NCBI GenBank assembly: GCA_033439765.1
Contig: JAULSN010000002.1
Location: forward strand, 4,464,001-4,528,000
From: Lasiosphaeria ovina
Lineage: Eukaryota; Ascomycota; Sordariomycetes; Sordariales; Lasiosphaeriaceae
Length of the DNA stretch: 64,000 nt
Direction: 5' to 3'
The position numbers and the translations under genes were made by a program. Positions 47,810-60,091 of the stretch are shown one piece after another. The notes under the pieces are model-generated. The model was given only the letters and a program-made list of their open reading frames with translations. It did not search any database and was not told the origin of the DNA. Position 1 is the first letter of the stretch. Every line of letters starts with the position of its first letter.

Positions 47810-49698
47810 GCCGACGAAGCCAGACAAGCAAGATGGGGTACAGAAGACCAGGGACAAAGTTGAGGGGCAACAGGAAAGGCGGTACAAGCTGCCTTACTCT
47901 GAAGAAGGGTAAGACTGGTGCTTGGGGTAGGGTGCGGGGAGCGTGGACGAGGGAGAACGAGGAGGTGAAGAGCGGCAGATGGTCTGGATATTGGCCACAC
48001 ATGAATATCCCTTGTGTATCTGTAGCCCTCGGTGGAAAGCTGCTGACGTTCCATATCTCTCGGACAGCAAAATAAGAAACGGCTTGCGTGCTTGAAGGGG
48101 TAGCTGGAAGCTGCCTTGGCGGGACGAACCTCTGCCGATAAGGAGAGACATGCACTAGCTATGCAGTCCCCATTGTTGGCAGTGTCGATTGGACCAAGGG
48201 ACCTGGGGGCCGGCAAGACTGGACAAGACTGGGCCGTGACTGGTGCAATAACAGCGCAGGTGTCCGGTGGCTGCCGTGGTTGCAGGCAGGGGCTGCCCAA
48301 CGTCGTCTGTCCATTTGCCCTGGGCAAGCCCTCGTGTGGGCACAATGGCCGGGGATGGCATACAATAGGTTAGGTTGCCCACGGCAAGGCTGGCAGTTGA
48401 CATGTGCAGCTCGTGCTGCGACCATGGGATGGGATGGTATGTGCACTATGGTATTGTATGTACGTACAATACATATTGCCGTGTCCAGCACTCAGGTGGC
48501 TGCCCCGCCCGCCGAGATGATTACGGAATGGAAACACCCATTGGCCGGAGAGGATCGAAGTGATGAAGGAAATATTGCGGCCGCCGCACCCGCGTAGTCA
48601 TCCGCCGGCAGGGTGCTAGTTCCGCATGTCAGGGCCCGTAACTACCGTCATCCAACGTGGGGGGCTTCGAGGCCGAGCGAGGCTCACGTTTTCTTTTTTT
48701 TTTGTTGCAGCACGAGTGCGTCGGACCCAAGCTGTCGGTGACTCAGGCTTGGACGACAGAACCACCAATTGGCACTGTCACGGCAGGCCGACGGCAATCG
48801 TGTGGGGTTGGAAACCAGCAGTGTCGGCAGGCACCTTAGCAGGCACATAGTATCGCGCTACCTTAGCTAAGGTCGGAGCCCTGAAAAGGGTTGGTATCTT
48901 TTCTCCGATGTGTAGCTAAGGTAGTCTGCGATGTTGACGAATTGGAGATAGAAATGCACAATGCCTCACTTACTAATGGTTCAAGGCATGAGACGAGTAC
49001 TGCACAAATGGTAAGCTAACGGGGGTGGAATAGAGCATCGCCCAAGCAGTAAGCTCCTATGGTTTGATTGGTTCGTATTGTTGATATACAAGTTAGTAGT
49101 AACATGACTACAAATAGAGGGAGAAGGCAATTGGGGGTTTTGATATATGGTCACAACGTTTAAGGCACATGGATGTTGCAGCTTACTGGGACAGAAGGAC
49201 AAAGGGGTAATTAAAGAGGGTTAGGGTTCTTCTTTTGTGCGGCTAGGCTTCCTACCCTTGCCGTGAAACCCATCGCATCTGCCAAGCACCCCTCGGACCC
49301 CACCCCACCTTGCTTGGCTTGGCAAGGATGAGCACAGTTGGCGAGTGTCGACCCGCTGAGCCTCCTTATGTCGAGCCCACTCAGTGTTTCGCAGTTGTTG
49401 GCCATGAGAACAGACGACAACCTAGCAGCCGACCATCTCCAATTCCCACGATTCTTGCCGGCCGCCGTATTACTTTATTCTGACCTTTGCTCAATCTCGC
49501 CTCTCGACCACCATTCGGCACCTCGCCTCGACCACCCTCCCCTCCCTAGGTCCTTTAAGGACCTTGCTTGGGCTAGGGAGCTCCTCCATATTCCACGGCC
49601 AACGCCAACACCAACGCCCGGGCACCTACGCCTGTACGTCGACAGCTGCGCGCGCGCGCCTGCTCCAGGCCTGAGTCGCCGGACTGAACGTAGCCGCC
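47810..49698. other. Divergent spacer between the permease and SEC1
   Basis: 1.9 kb without a supported exon. Contains an ACCTTAGCTAAGGT inverted repeat at 48860-48873 and pyrimidine-rich DNA near the SEC1 start. Confidence 0.5.
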
Positions 49699-52258
49699 AT
49701 GGACCGCGGCGGCATCTCTATTATTGACCAGCAAAAAGATGGTAGGTCCAGTCTCAACACCCAGGCCCCCAAACGTGCTAACATTTTGCCCCTCCAACAG
49801 CTATCATCAGCGCCGTCAAGAAGATCACCCAAGGCGAGGTGAGTCCGACCCCATTACCCCACCTCCTACCCCCGCTATATACTCTATGGTCGGCCAGTGT
49901 CCCGAGAGGCAGAGGCCGAGACAGAGATCGAGACAGAGATCGAGACAGAGACACGGGGGGGGCAGGAGAGAAAGAGGAAGATAGAGAGCGCTCTGGCTAA
50001 TCCGCGATTTACACCCCTAGTGGAAAGTCTTGGTCGTCGACGAAAATGCCAAGCGAATCCTTGATAACACGGTCAAGGAGGCCGACCTCCTCAACAACAA
50101 CATCGCCAGTAAGATGCGCCCCTCCCCGGCTTGTGGCCGCCCACCGCTAAAGAGGCCACAGATATCGAGCGCATTGAGGAGAAACGGGACATGAACCCGG
50201 GCATGGATGCTATCTACATCCTGTCGCCCCAGCCCCACATCGTCCAGTGCCTGGTCGCCGACTTTGAGCGTCGACGCTATAGGAGAGCCTTTCTGTTGTG
50301 GACAGCCATCCTCCCAAAGGAACTCAGCGACATGCTTCGCGGCGCCAAGTCCCAGATAGCAGGTACATACAGCCTCCAAGCATTGGTACATCTCGTGTCC
50401 GCCCCCTTACTCACCCTCCGTCTGTAGGCTATAAGACTCTACTTGTCGATTTCTACCCTCGCGAGTCGCATCTCGTAACATTCCAGGACCCGTACAGCTT
50501 CCCCGTCCTCTATCACCCGTCCTGTAATGATCTAGTGGCAAAACATTTGCAAACACTCGCCCAAAGGGTGCGTAGAAACTACCCCCTTGACATACGCCGG
50601 AAATATACAGCTAAATTTTTGCCTTCTAGATTGTCGGCATATGTATCGCTTTGGGCGAGATGCCCAAGGTACGCTACTATCGACCCAAGAATCCAACCCA
50701 CGAGGCGGCCGTCTTGTGTACCCACCTGGCACGCTTCGTGCAGAAGGAGCTCGACGCCTACCAGTCGTTCGACCCAAACTTTTCAGCGCCTACTTCGCGG
50801 CCTCAGCCCGTACTTGTCATTACCGACAGGTCAATGGACTTGGTAGCACCTCTCGTCCATGAATTCACCTACCAGGCCATCGCCCACGACCTTCTTCCCG
50901 TGAAGGACGGAGAAAAGGTGACTTATTGCGTGACGTTCAACGAGGGTACGGACAAGGCGGAAGAAAAGGTTATGGAGCTCGCCGAAACGGACAGTCTATG
51001 GATTGAAAACCGCCATCGCCATATGATCCATACGATTGAAAAGCTAGGAGGCGACTTCAAAAAATTCCTCGAGAGCAATGCCCATTTCACAAAAGACAGC
51101 TCGCAAACAACAATGAACACCATCAAGGCAATGATGGCGGACATGCCCGAGTACACCGCAATGAAGGAATTGTATTCGCTTCATGTCACCATGGCACAAG
51201 AGGCCCTGAGGGTTTTCGGCGAAGACAAAATCCCAGACCTGGCACCCGTCGAGCAGACATTAGCGACTGGCCTCGACGACGACCTGAAAAAGCCGAAGAA
51301 CGTCCTAGACCAGGTTGTTCGGCTGCTAGACCAAGACGGCATCAAACCATTGAACAGACTGCGTCTGATTGCTCTCTACATCTTGTACCGCGACGGCTTG
51401 ATCCCCGAGGACATCAATAGGCTCCTGGCCCATTCGTCTTTGCCGCAGTCCGAGGCTGACAAGATCCTCAATTTCGACCTGCTTGGTGCCCAGACCACAC
51501 ACGGGCTGAAGGATGCTCGGCCAGCGCCGCCTCCGCTGTTCCCACGGACCACGATCAACATTCCTCAAGAAGAGGAGTACATCACGTCGCGCTTTGAACC
51601 CGCCGTCAAGAGCATGCTGGAAGATCTGTGCCGCGGCTCCCTCGACCCGGATTCGTTTCCCTACACCAACCCCCCACCAGATGTTGCCGAGGAATCGCTC
51701 GCGTCTCAAGCCTCTCTCCGCTCTGCCGCGCCGAGATGGGCCTCGGCGAACCGCCGCCAAGTCGAGAACCGACAGCGCATTATTGTCTTCATGGCAGGCG
51801 GTGCCACCTACTCGGAGGCCCGCGCGTGTTACGAGGTCTCTGAAAAGCTCAATCGCGATATTTTCCTCGCCACCAGCCATATGCTGTCGCCCGAATTATT
51901 TTTGCGCCAGGTCGGCGACCTCTCCGTTGACAGGAGGCGGCTCGGCTTGCCCATGGATCAGCCGAAACCCCGGCCGCCCGCTCACATCTTCGACCCCCCA
52001 ACCCCTCCGGCGCCCATGAGCCCACCCTTCGGCGTCGGCCCGGGCGGTTCGCGCAGTCCCCCCGTCGGCGTTCAGCCGCCCTCCAACAGCCTCGCTGCCA
52101 TGACGCTCAACGGCCCCGCCAGCCAATACCCGGTGCCGCCCCAACTCGTCAACGGCGGCCCCGACCAATCTGGCGCTAGCATCCCGCCAGATAGCGGCAA
52201 GCCCAATAAACTGTCTAAAGAAAAGAAACTACGCGGCCTCTTTGGCAAGAAGAAATAG
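49699..52258 (+). CDS. SEC1: Sec1/Munc18 family exocytosis protein SEC1
   Basis: Six exons (49699-49741, 49801-49838, 50021-50108, 50162-50362, 50428-50567, 50630-52258) join in phase to 712 aa. The first exons are tiny and are supported by the conserved starts ISIIDQQKD, AIISAVKKIT, WKVLVVDENAKRILD. Then come MDAIYILSPQPHIVQCLVADF, LLVDFYPRESHLVTFQDPYSFP, PVLVITDRSMDLVAPLVHEFTYQA and RIIVFMAGGATYSEARACYEVS, which are SM-protein landmarks. Sec1 binds exocytic syntaxin/SNARE bundles at the plasma membrane and allows vesicle fusion, mostly at the hyphal tip. The C-terminus (about 110 residues) is Pro-rich and basic (ending KKLRGLFGKKK), as in other filamentous fungi. Confidence 0.95.
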
Positions 52259-53376
52259 TCTTCCCGTCGTGGGGTGCACTCCTCTTGGTGCTTGGCAGTG
52301 GCGGTGGTGGTGTAAAATGGAGGCATTTCTCGAAATTGGAGGTTTTCTCTTCTCTTCCTTTGCTTTTTTTTTTCAATATGTCTTGCAAAGCGGGTGCGGA
52401 GCATTTTTAGGGGGTGGCGGCAAAGCAAAGTAAAGCAATGAATATTTTTCATGAAGTGGGCGGGCTGGATTTCATTTTTGCGGTCTCCCTTTTCTTCTTC
52501 TCTTGTTAGAGTCGTGGTGGCAATGGTAGTGGCAAGAGAATGGCTGATAATAAACACAGCATATGTTGTTCCCTTGTCTACCTAGTACGGAGGAGGTTGT
52601 TTTATTTTTTATTATCTTGTCGGGAATAGGCGTGCTTCTTTCAGATCCTGATATGAATGAGCAAGGCGTTTCGGTACCTTCATGTCTGTTTTGTGTTTTC
52701 TGTGTTTCCTCTCTCTGTGAGCGTATGTCGAATGGGTTGGGTGGTGACCGTCTTTGGGTGAAAAGAAAAGACGAACGGGCACTTGTCTCTAGCCGGAAAA
52801 AGGGGGCTCGCTCCTCTTTTCTACCAAAATGTAAAATGTATGGGCGGTCGTTTGCCGAATATCTGTTTTCGTCGTAACCTTATTGCTAGGTACAGTACAC
52901 GGATATGCCTGGAATAGCAACCTCAGCCTCACTCAGCTTCAACTGCGACCGGAGCTACTCCCTAAGTGTGTAAACAAAGGGGTTAAGTCCCTATGTTCTT
53001 TTCACCAAGCCATGGAAGGACTGTGCAGTTCCCTGATACATTACAATCAATTCTTTTGCTGGCAATCGCTGAATTCTGTCTACTACAGCCCTCTTCTCTT
53101 TGATTTTCTTTTTCGCTAGAGAACCACAAACCAAACCGGAGTGGTCCGTTGCACGTATGGACTGGCCACTCCACATGTGTTTGGCGCGCAGAACTTTAAT
53201 ATACAAGTACAAAGTCGTGTTCCCGTCCAGTCCCATCTCTCTCCATACCGCTCTATACGACTTACTGGCTGCTGGCTACGACGCTCAATACTGTATGCAT
53301 CCCGCCAGCCGGCTAGTCCTAGCTGTCCGTAACACTGACACACACGCAAGAAAAATACCCATTCGAAAGATATCGT
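52259..53376. other. Convergent spacer between SEC1 and RPN1
   Basis: 1.1 kb with T-rich tracts; it must hold both 3' UTRs. No gene is supported. Confidence 0.5.
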
Positions 53377-56305
53377 TTATTTACCACCTTCCCAATCGGG
53401 GTTCTAAGATAATAAGTTAGCACGGGGGATACAAGAATTAAAGAAAGGGGGTTGGGATATAGCAAATAGAGGAAGACGTACCTTGCGGAGGATGACGAGA
53501 CCCTCCAGCGTGCTGGTCAAGCTGATATACTCCTCGTCCTCAAGCTCAGCGCGCTCGCCATGCGCCAAGAGCACAGGCGTACTCTGTGTCTGCCAGCCCG
53601 TAATCGTCTTGGGCCGGCCTGCTTGACCAACGACATCGACAGCTTGGCCAACACGGACATTGACAGTCAGTGGCTTAAGGTCCTCATCCAAGGTCACGAG
53701 GAAGCGGGGATGCATGGCGGTGACAAGGAAATAGAGAAGGTAATGCGAGCTCGAGGTGATGAACTGCTTGGCATCAATCATGGCGACCAGGACGGCGAGG
53801 AGGCCGGCGGCGGACACTCTTGAGAGGATCTGGCGATCCGTATGGAAGGGACTGATTGAGAGAGTGCCCTTGCCCATGTGCAAAAGACCTTGCGCGATGC
53901 GAACCATGAAGAGAGATTCCTGGTCGCGGTGATAGTAGCTTGCTAATTGACGCAGAAGCTGAGCCAATCTCGCGTTGTTGGTACCTGCGCCTAAGAGTCC
54001 CATGGCGAATATGGCATTCAGGGCGACCTCATTGTCGTTGTCGTGACTATACCGCGACAACGTGTCGTAGACCTTCATCTGCGGGTTGCTCGGGCTGATG
54101 AGACCCATCGCCAACGGTACCGCTCGCCGGATATTTGCCTCGCCGTAGTGCATGAGGTGACCAAACTGGCGAAGCACCATTTCTTGGCCGACATCCTCAC
54201 CCATAGCGACCAGACCGATACCGAGAACAGCATAAGCTTGCAATAGCTCGTCTCCCTTCTTCTCCTCAGGCTCCTCTATATGCTCGTTGCAGATGTGCAG
54301 GAGCTCCTGGATCTTCAAGACGGCGCCGGTGCCTGCCCACGCGCAAATCGAGGCAAGAACTGCAGTCGGCTTCGCCATAGGATGCTCAACGGCCTTCAGG
54401 GTCTCCAAAATCACGTCCACCTCTTCTTGCCGGCCAAAGTAGAGGAGGCCCAACCCGAGTCCAAGGAAACGGGTCCACTTGTCGGTCAACTGGCTCTTCC
54501 GGTCGTCGTCTAGTAGTGTGGTAATGATAGCCTCGCTGACCTCGGAGTTGCTAGATCCGACAAATGCCAACCCGCAAGACAGAGCAGCCATGGCAGATAT
54601 CCGCATCTCTTGGGACGTGTCAGTAATGATGGGCAGAAGGTGTGAGAGAATGTCCTCCCGGTTGGAGCCGGCGTACGACAATCCAAGGCCCATGATGCAG
54701 GCCACCCGGATGAGCGGGTTTTTGTGGTTGAGCTTTTCGGTGTCGGCCAGGAGAGCCATGGCGGGCTCGGAGTCCAGCCGGACGCCCGAGTTCATAATGC
54801 CAATAGCAAGATAGGCGCCGGCCTGGATCTGTTCCTCATCTGTATACGTGTACTTGTCGATGTGGTCCAGACCGCCCTCGATGTCCCACATCAGCAGCGT
54901 CCCCATAGACGCCACCGTAGACATCATGCCCTCGTCCTTGGTCTTCCAGACCCAGCTCTCCTTGTCTTTGTCGACCAGCATCATCTTGTCGTTGCCGAAG
55001 CCCGCGTTGACGAATCCGTTCACAAAGGCCGCCGCCAGGTTGTGTCGTGCAGAATCAAAGTTGGTCATGCCAGCGACACGACTGCTCTCGAGATGGCTCT
55101 TGTAGATGTCTTCAGTGGTCTTGGGCTCAAGAATGTTGAGTTCCTTTCCAAGAGACTTGAAGTGGTCAGTCATACGAACGTTGCAGAGACTTTCCATAAT
55201 CTCCTCATCGTCGGCTGTTTCCCTGGCGTGCTCGAGCCATATCTTCTGGCGCGCGATGAGGAACGCAAGCTGCTTCTTCAGCGCCGGGTCCCCTGCCTCG
55301 TCAAAGTCTGACTCGATGAGTTCCATGTCGTTGAGCCTAATTGCCAACACCATGGCCTGGGAATACTGGTTGTACGTCTTGTAGATGCCGTGCGCCACGC
55401 GAAGAAACTGCTCGTTGTCGGGGTAAGTGAGCAGGTTCACCATTGAGACTATGTACAAGCAAACCCTGGCGTACGTGTTCTCGTCGACGAACTTGGGCAA
55501 CTCGTCTATGATCTCGAGCTCGCTCATGAGATCGACAGCATCAGCCTCGGCATTGGTCTTGAGGAACAGTGGTACGAGTACCAGTGCGAGATCGACAAGC
55601 TCAGCGGTCGGCTCGTCCGCAGCGATGCGCTTTCCGTAGACCTCTCCAATTTCGAGGGCCAGGTGCCGGACGTATTCGTGGCCCCAGGAGCCGATATCCT
55701 GTGTGGGAGCGAGCAGCCTGTACTTGAGTGTGTCCTGGCGATCCTCGTCCGAGAAGGTCATGCCAATGACGGAGAGCACGTCGGCCAGAGATGTCCGGTC
55801 ATCGCTGCTGGGCCAGTCGTCGTGGAGCTTTGTCATGGTCGCGTAGTGCGGCCGAAGGAACTTGAGGGGTTTTGGTACCGCCGTCATCGAGGAAGTCGAC
55901 GTCTTGATGAAGTTCTTCATGGCCTCGAGGGCCGGCTTATAGAGGGATGCATCCGATTCCTGCGGCGACAGTCAAGAGTCAGTGGACATCCTGTTTGACA
56001 GATAGTTGGGAGCTCGGTCTAGTACGCACCGCGAGGCGCTCAATGAGCATATCAAGCTCGTTCTTGAGCTGCTGGTCCTCTTCGCTGAGATCTTCGGAAG
56101 CTAAATAACAGTTAGCAGTAGCCCGGGGCCGCGATACTTGGTCGGGCAAGGCCAACAAACAATCAGCCTTGCTATCATCCTTCTTTCCATTGGCGGCTGG
56201 CGGGGCGCCGTCCTTTTGTGCCTCGTCTGGCTTCTTCTGCTCCGTGTCGACAGCCTTTCCCTTGGCCTTGTCGGACGGTTTCGACAGATCGCTGTCTTGC
56301 GCCAT
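53377..56305 (-). CDS. RPN1: 26S proteasome regulatory particle subunit RPN1
   Basis: Four exons (56305-56161, 56100-56030, 55959-53482, 53403-53377) join in phase to 906 aa. The N-terminus is charged and Lys-rich (MAQDSDLSKPSDKAKGKA), then LSEEDQQLKNELDMLIERL, a helical region with FLRPHYATM, VLSVIGMTFSDE, and the PC-repeat toroid (GLGLSYAGSNREDI, GLAFVGSSNSEV, LGIGLVAMGEDVG, AMGLLGAGTNNARLA). The end VILRK is completed by a 27-nt exon (NPDWEGGK), as in other Rpn1 proteins, which end in a short acidic tail. Rpn1 is the base subunit that binds ubiquitin-like shuttle factors and Ubp6. Intron 1 (56101-56160) is 60 nt and stop-free, so retention would keep the frame. Confidence 0.96.
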
Positions 56306-57092
56306 GATGACGGATGGGTGCGATGGTGCCGGAGCAAGCTGGCAAGTGGGCGAGTGGGCGAGCAGCCACGAGTTTGTGCTTTTATCTGTGTTGGCGTTCG
56401 TTAAGTTCCTACAGGCTTTGAATCGCGGGCGGGAGATGTGCCTGCAAGGGGATCAGATGCGCGCGATTGGGGAAGCGTGCTCGTGGATGGTAATGCGGGT
56501 CGAGATTGGTGAAGTTAGGGACGGAATCAGAAGCTTAGCAAATTCGCCGTGGCAGTTGCTTAGGTTGGCAGCAGCGGTTACGCGACGCTTCTTGCCGCCT
56601 GGACGAGGCAACCGATTTCAGTGGTCAGTGCTCCACAGAGCTCCATGTTGGGCACGCTGAGTGCTGACAGCACAGGCCCGGGCCGGGCTGAGAGCCAAGA
56701 GGCTGGAGGCTGGGGGCTGGAGGCTTGGCGGCGCCGCTGCCTGCAGGGTCTTCTATCCCGGCCCATTTAAAATTCCGCTCCAGTACGAAATAAGGAGCGA
56801 AATACATAGCGGGTACAGTGTATTACCGTAATCGAAGCTCCCGCACAGACGCTAGACTGTGCGCAGGGAAGCTATCTTTCGGCCTCAGGCAGCCAGTACT
56901 TATCTTATCGACAAGATCTTATCAGCACCAATAACTTTTATTTTTTGGGACCTGAATGACAACTCTTTGGTGGGGTTGAAAGCGTCTCCAGTACCCCCCC
57001 AACCCGAGTCCCCTTGCTCGAGCCTAATTTGACCAACAAATTCGAGGTAAAACAAACAACCGGGGTGCATTTGATATCAAAATACCGCGGCC
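56306..57092. promoter_or_regulatory. Divergent RPN1/RIO2 promoter region
   Basis: 787 bp separate the start codons of two head-to-head housekeeping genes, so the interval should hold both promoters. I did not see a clean PACE (GGTGGCAAA) proteasome element; a similar TTGCCGCC lies near 56593-56600. No exon is supported. Confidence 0.5.
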
Positions 57093-58409
57093 ATGTTGTT
57101 AGACACGAGGGCCATGCGCCATCTGACGGCGGAGGACTGGAAGGTTTTGACAGCGGTTTGTGCGCCTCCTTGCTCTTGGCTGCCGTTGCGCTGGCTCCTG
57201 TTGCCCGACTAACGAGCACCTGCGCAGACCGAAATGGGGACCAAGAACCACGAGCTTGTACCGACGCAGCTGATTGAGAGACTTTCAAGGCTCAAAGGCG
57301 GCGCTAGCGGGGTGCACAAGAGCATTTCAGCGCTGGCCAAGGCGGGCCTCATCGCCCGCATGAAGGAGGCCAAGTACGACGGTTACCGGCTGACGTACGG
57401 CGGGCTCGATTACCTCGCGCTGCACACACACTCGCAGCGGCGGCAGGTCTATAGCGTCGGCACCCGTATCGGCGTCGGCAAGGAGAGTGACATCATGATC
57501 GTGGCCGACGAGACGGGCACCCAGAAAGTCCTCAAGATCCACAGGCTGGGTCGCATTTCGTTCCGTACTGTCAAGTCCAACCGCGACTATCTGAAGAAGA
57601 ACCAGGCCTGCGGCTCGTGGATGTACCTGTCCCGTCTGGCGGCCATGAAAGAGTATGTCTTCATGCAGGCCCTGAGGCAGGAAGGGTTCCCCGTCCCCGA
57701 GCCCCTCGCGCAGTCGCGGCACACTATCGTCATGACCTTGATCGACGCACACCCGCTGCGGCAGATATCGTCCGTTCGGGACCCTGCCGGGCTCTATGGC
57801 GAACTGATCGGACTCATATTGCGATTTGCTAAGCATGGGCTGATCCACGGCGACTTTAACGAGTTCAATATCCTCATCAAAGAAGAGAGACCAGTCCCCG
57901 AGACCGAGAGCAAGGGGAAAGGCAAGGAGGGAGACGAGGAAGAGGAGCCACCGCTTATACTTACCCCCATTGTCATCGACTTCCCGCAGATGGTGTCGAT
58001 GGAGCACCAAAACGCCGAGATGTACTTTGACCGCGATGTCCACTGCATCAAATACTTCTTTGAGCGGAGATTCCATTTCGTGGCCACGGAGCCGGGCCCC
58101 TTTTTCAAGGATGCCAAGAAGACAGTTGGCAAAGACGGTGCCAGGAGGTTAGACGCTACCGCAGAAGCATCGGGCTTCACCAAGAAGATGGCCAAGGATT
58201 TGGAAGCTGCTATCCGAAACCAGGCTGTTATACAAGAGAGTGCTCCCGATTCTTCTGACGAAGACGAGGAGGACGGGGGGGACGAGGAGGACGAGGACGA
58301 GGACCAAGAAGAAGAAAACGGCGACGGAGATGCCAAAGTCCACATTAGTGAGACCCTACCAGAGAGTGAAGAGGGCATGGTAAAGCTCGTAGTTAGCGAA
58401 ACTACATAA
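57093..58409 (+). CDS. RIO2: RIO2 atypical kinase/ATPase, 40S maturation
   Basis: Two exons (57093-57155, 57228-58409) with a 72-bp intron (CTAAC branch, GCGCAG acceptor) give 414 aa. The short first exon encodes MLLDTRAMRHLTAEDWKVLTA, the start of the winged-helix domain, which continues to about residue 95. The RIO domain follows: GVGKESDIM loop (about 103-111), a VLKIH lysine (about 124), catalytic HGDFNEFN (His at about 228, Asp at about 230) and the metal-binding IDFPQM (Asp at about 272). The tail is very acidic (DEDEEDGGDEEDEDED). Rio2 acts on late pre-40S particles in the cytoplasm to release assembly factors. Its divergent neighbour is RPN1. Confidence 0.96.
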
Positions 58410-58974
58410 ATAGCAATCCAACTGCTCTTGCATGAGCACCAATTGTTCGGGTTGGCCTTGCTGGGACATTTCAAGTATTTTGCTACTTGGACCGTCCCAT
58501 CCCCACAACTACAGGCAACTGGGCGGCACCTGCTGGTGACAAGTCTCATTTTCATGACTTTACAGTTATGTGCTACAATAGCCGTATCTGCAGCCAAGTG
58601 CCGACCATTTCAAAATTCGTTTGACAAAATACATGTTCCTACTTACACAAGGTACCTTACCTATCCTTCACAGGTCTTCCAAATTAAATAAACGACTCGG
58701 GGGGCGTCAGACGGCTCTCGAATCTCGCGGGGAAAATAAACTTAATACAAACCTAAAGAAGAAAAGAATACTCAAAAAAACCTAGGAAGGGTGAGAAGAA
58801 AAAGAATATCGTGAGCCCGCAAGTCATTCCCTTACAGACAGACAGACAGGTAGGGAGGTGCAAGCCAAGCCAATTGTCTTTCTCCAACGCCCCCAAATCC
58901 AGAAAACTCCAACTTGATGTGTGCTAATTCCGCTGCAAACACTCATCAAACCCCCTAGGGGTGCCAGTAGAGAA
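58410..58974. other. Spacer between RIO2 and tRNA-Ala
   Basis: 565 bp of 3' flank with an AAATTAAATAAA signal-like string near 58680. No gene is supported. Confidence 0.5.
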
Positions 58975-59063
58975 GGGCGTGTGGCTCAGTTGGTAGAGCG
59001 TTCGCTTAGCATGTTCATTCGACGATGTGCGAAAGGTCCTGGGTTCGATTCCCAGCCCGTCCA
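58975..59063 (+). tRNA. tRNA-Ala (AGC) with intron
   Basis: The acceptor stem starts GGGCGTG at 58975, the D-arm is TGGCTCAGTTGGTAGAGC, and the anticodon stem TTCGC is followed by loop TT-AGC-A. A 16-nt intron (about 59012-59027) interrupts the loop one base after the anticodon, the normal nuclear position. The stem is closed by GCGAA, the T-arm is CTGGGTTCGATTCCCAG, and the 3' strand CCCGTCC pairs with the 5' strand with one mismatch, before discriminator A. The A and B boxes are intact. A T-run just downstream (about 59072-59076) fits a Pol III terminator. The sequence shows the tRNA directly; the intron boundary is inferred from folding. Confidence 0.93.
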
Positions 59064-60091
59064 AACTTTCACTTTTTGGCGTCTTCGGCATCTTCAATCA
59101 AAATCATTCTATCCGTAATTGATTGAACCTTGGCTTGTCTTTTTGCTTCATTTAGATTTTGGACTCGCGAGGGATATGAACGAACAAATTACTTCGAGCT
59201 CCTGGGCCTGTAACGTATTTTGTCCTTTTTTTTTTTTTTTTTTTGCACAAGGGGGCTATAATGTTTTTGCTATCTTATCAGTCTTGCAGATGTCCAAAGT
59301 GGACCTCTCTTTACCCCTTGGCTTTGTAGTATCAAGAAGAATCCTCTCACTTTTCGAAACTGCAGTATCCATTCCCTGTACTTTCCAAGTTAACCCCCCC
59401 CCTTCCCTTTCACTCCGCTTCACCACCATGTCATCAACACCGAGTCAACCAGCAAACACAGTTAATAGGTCCAGTACAATCCACGATACTCTCACTCATG
59501 GTCACGTCGTCACTTTCCAATTGTCTTGGCAGCTGCTGTTGAAGTTGCTCTCATTTTGTCTTCACTCTACCAGACATTCCCGAGACGCCGCCTAAAGCCC
59601 CCGTGAAAGTCTTCAAGCCAACCTTCCAGACAACTCCGAAAAAGAAGCACCAGCCAAGTCCCTAGAGAAACCCCCTCTGAGAAAGGAGACAAAGAACAAT
59701 TTAAAAAAAATGGCATTCGCGCCTTATTCCACCTGGGGTATCGTTGAGATATGTTCTTATGCATGAACCAGTCCATACTTTCTCCTCCGCCAACACACGT
59801 CTGGTTCCCTCAGACCCCAAAAACGGCCTTATTAGACGTTCCTTTTATGATCCGTTATGACCCGGCTCTGAATCCCCAATCTCGCCCGTTTCCTGTCCCC
59901 CCAATTTTTGTTGAAAAATCAGACTCCAAAATGCTCACCAAGTTCGCTCAACGCCTGTAAATATGCTATATGCTATATAATGCTGTGTCGTCTCGTTACT
60001 GAAAAATTATTGTTGAAATTTTTTGGCCATGCAAAAAATGTTGAAAACACAGGCGAGCGCCCGGCAGAAGCTTGTTCATGCCGTGGCAAAA
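59064..60091. other. Spacer between tRNA-Ala and MET13
   Basis: About 1 kb with a 20-nt T-run (59224-59244). It may hold a small two-exon gene at 59428-59663 (separate entry). The rest is AT-rich without recognisable features. Confidence 0.4.
59428..59663 (+). CDS. Possible small two-exon gene, unknown
   Basis: An ATG in a CACC-ATG-TCA context opens a Ser/Thr-rich frame (MSSTPSQPANTV). A join from a GTCACG donor at 59501 to a CAG acceptor ending at 59573 would continue as DIPETPPKAPVKVFKPTFQ and end at TAG after KKKHQPSP, giving about 54 aa. The second part looks protein-like. The donor is weak, no branch site is obvious and I do not recognise the product. It could be chance. Confidence 0.22.
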
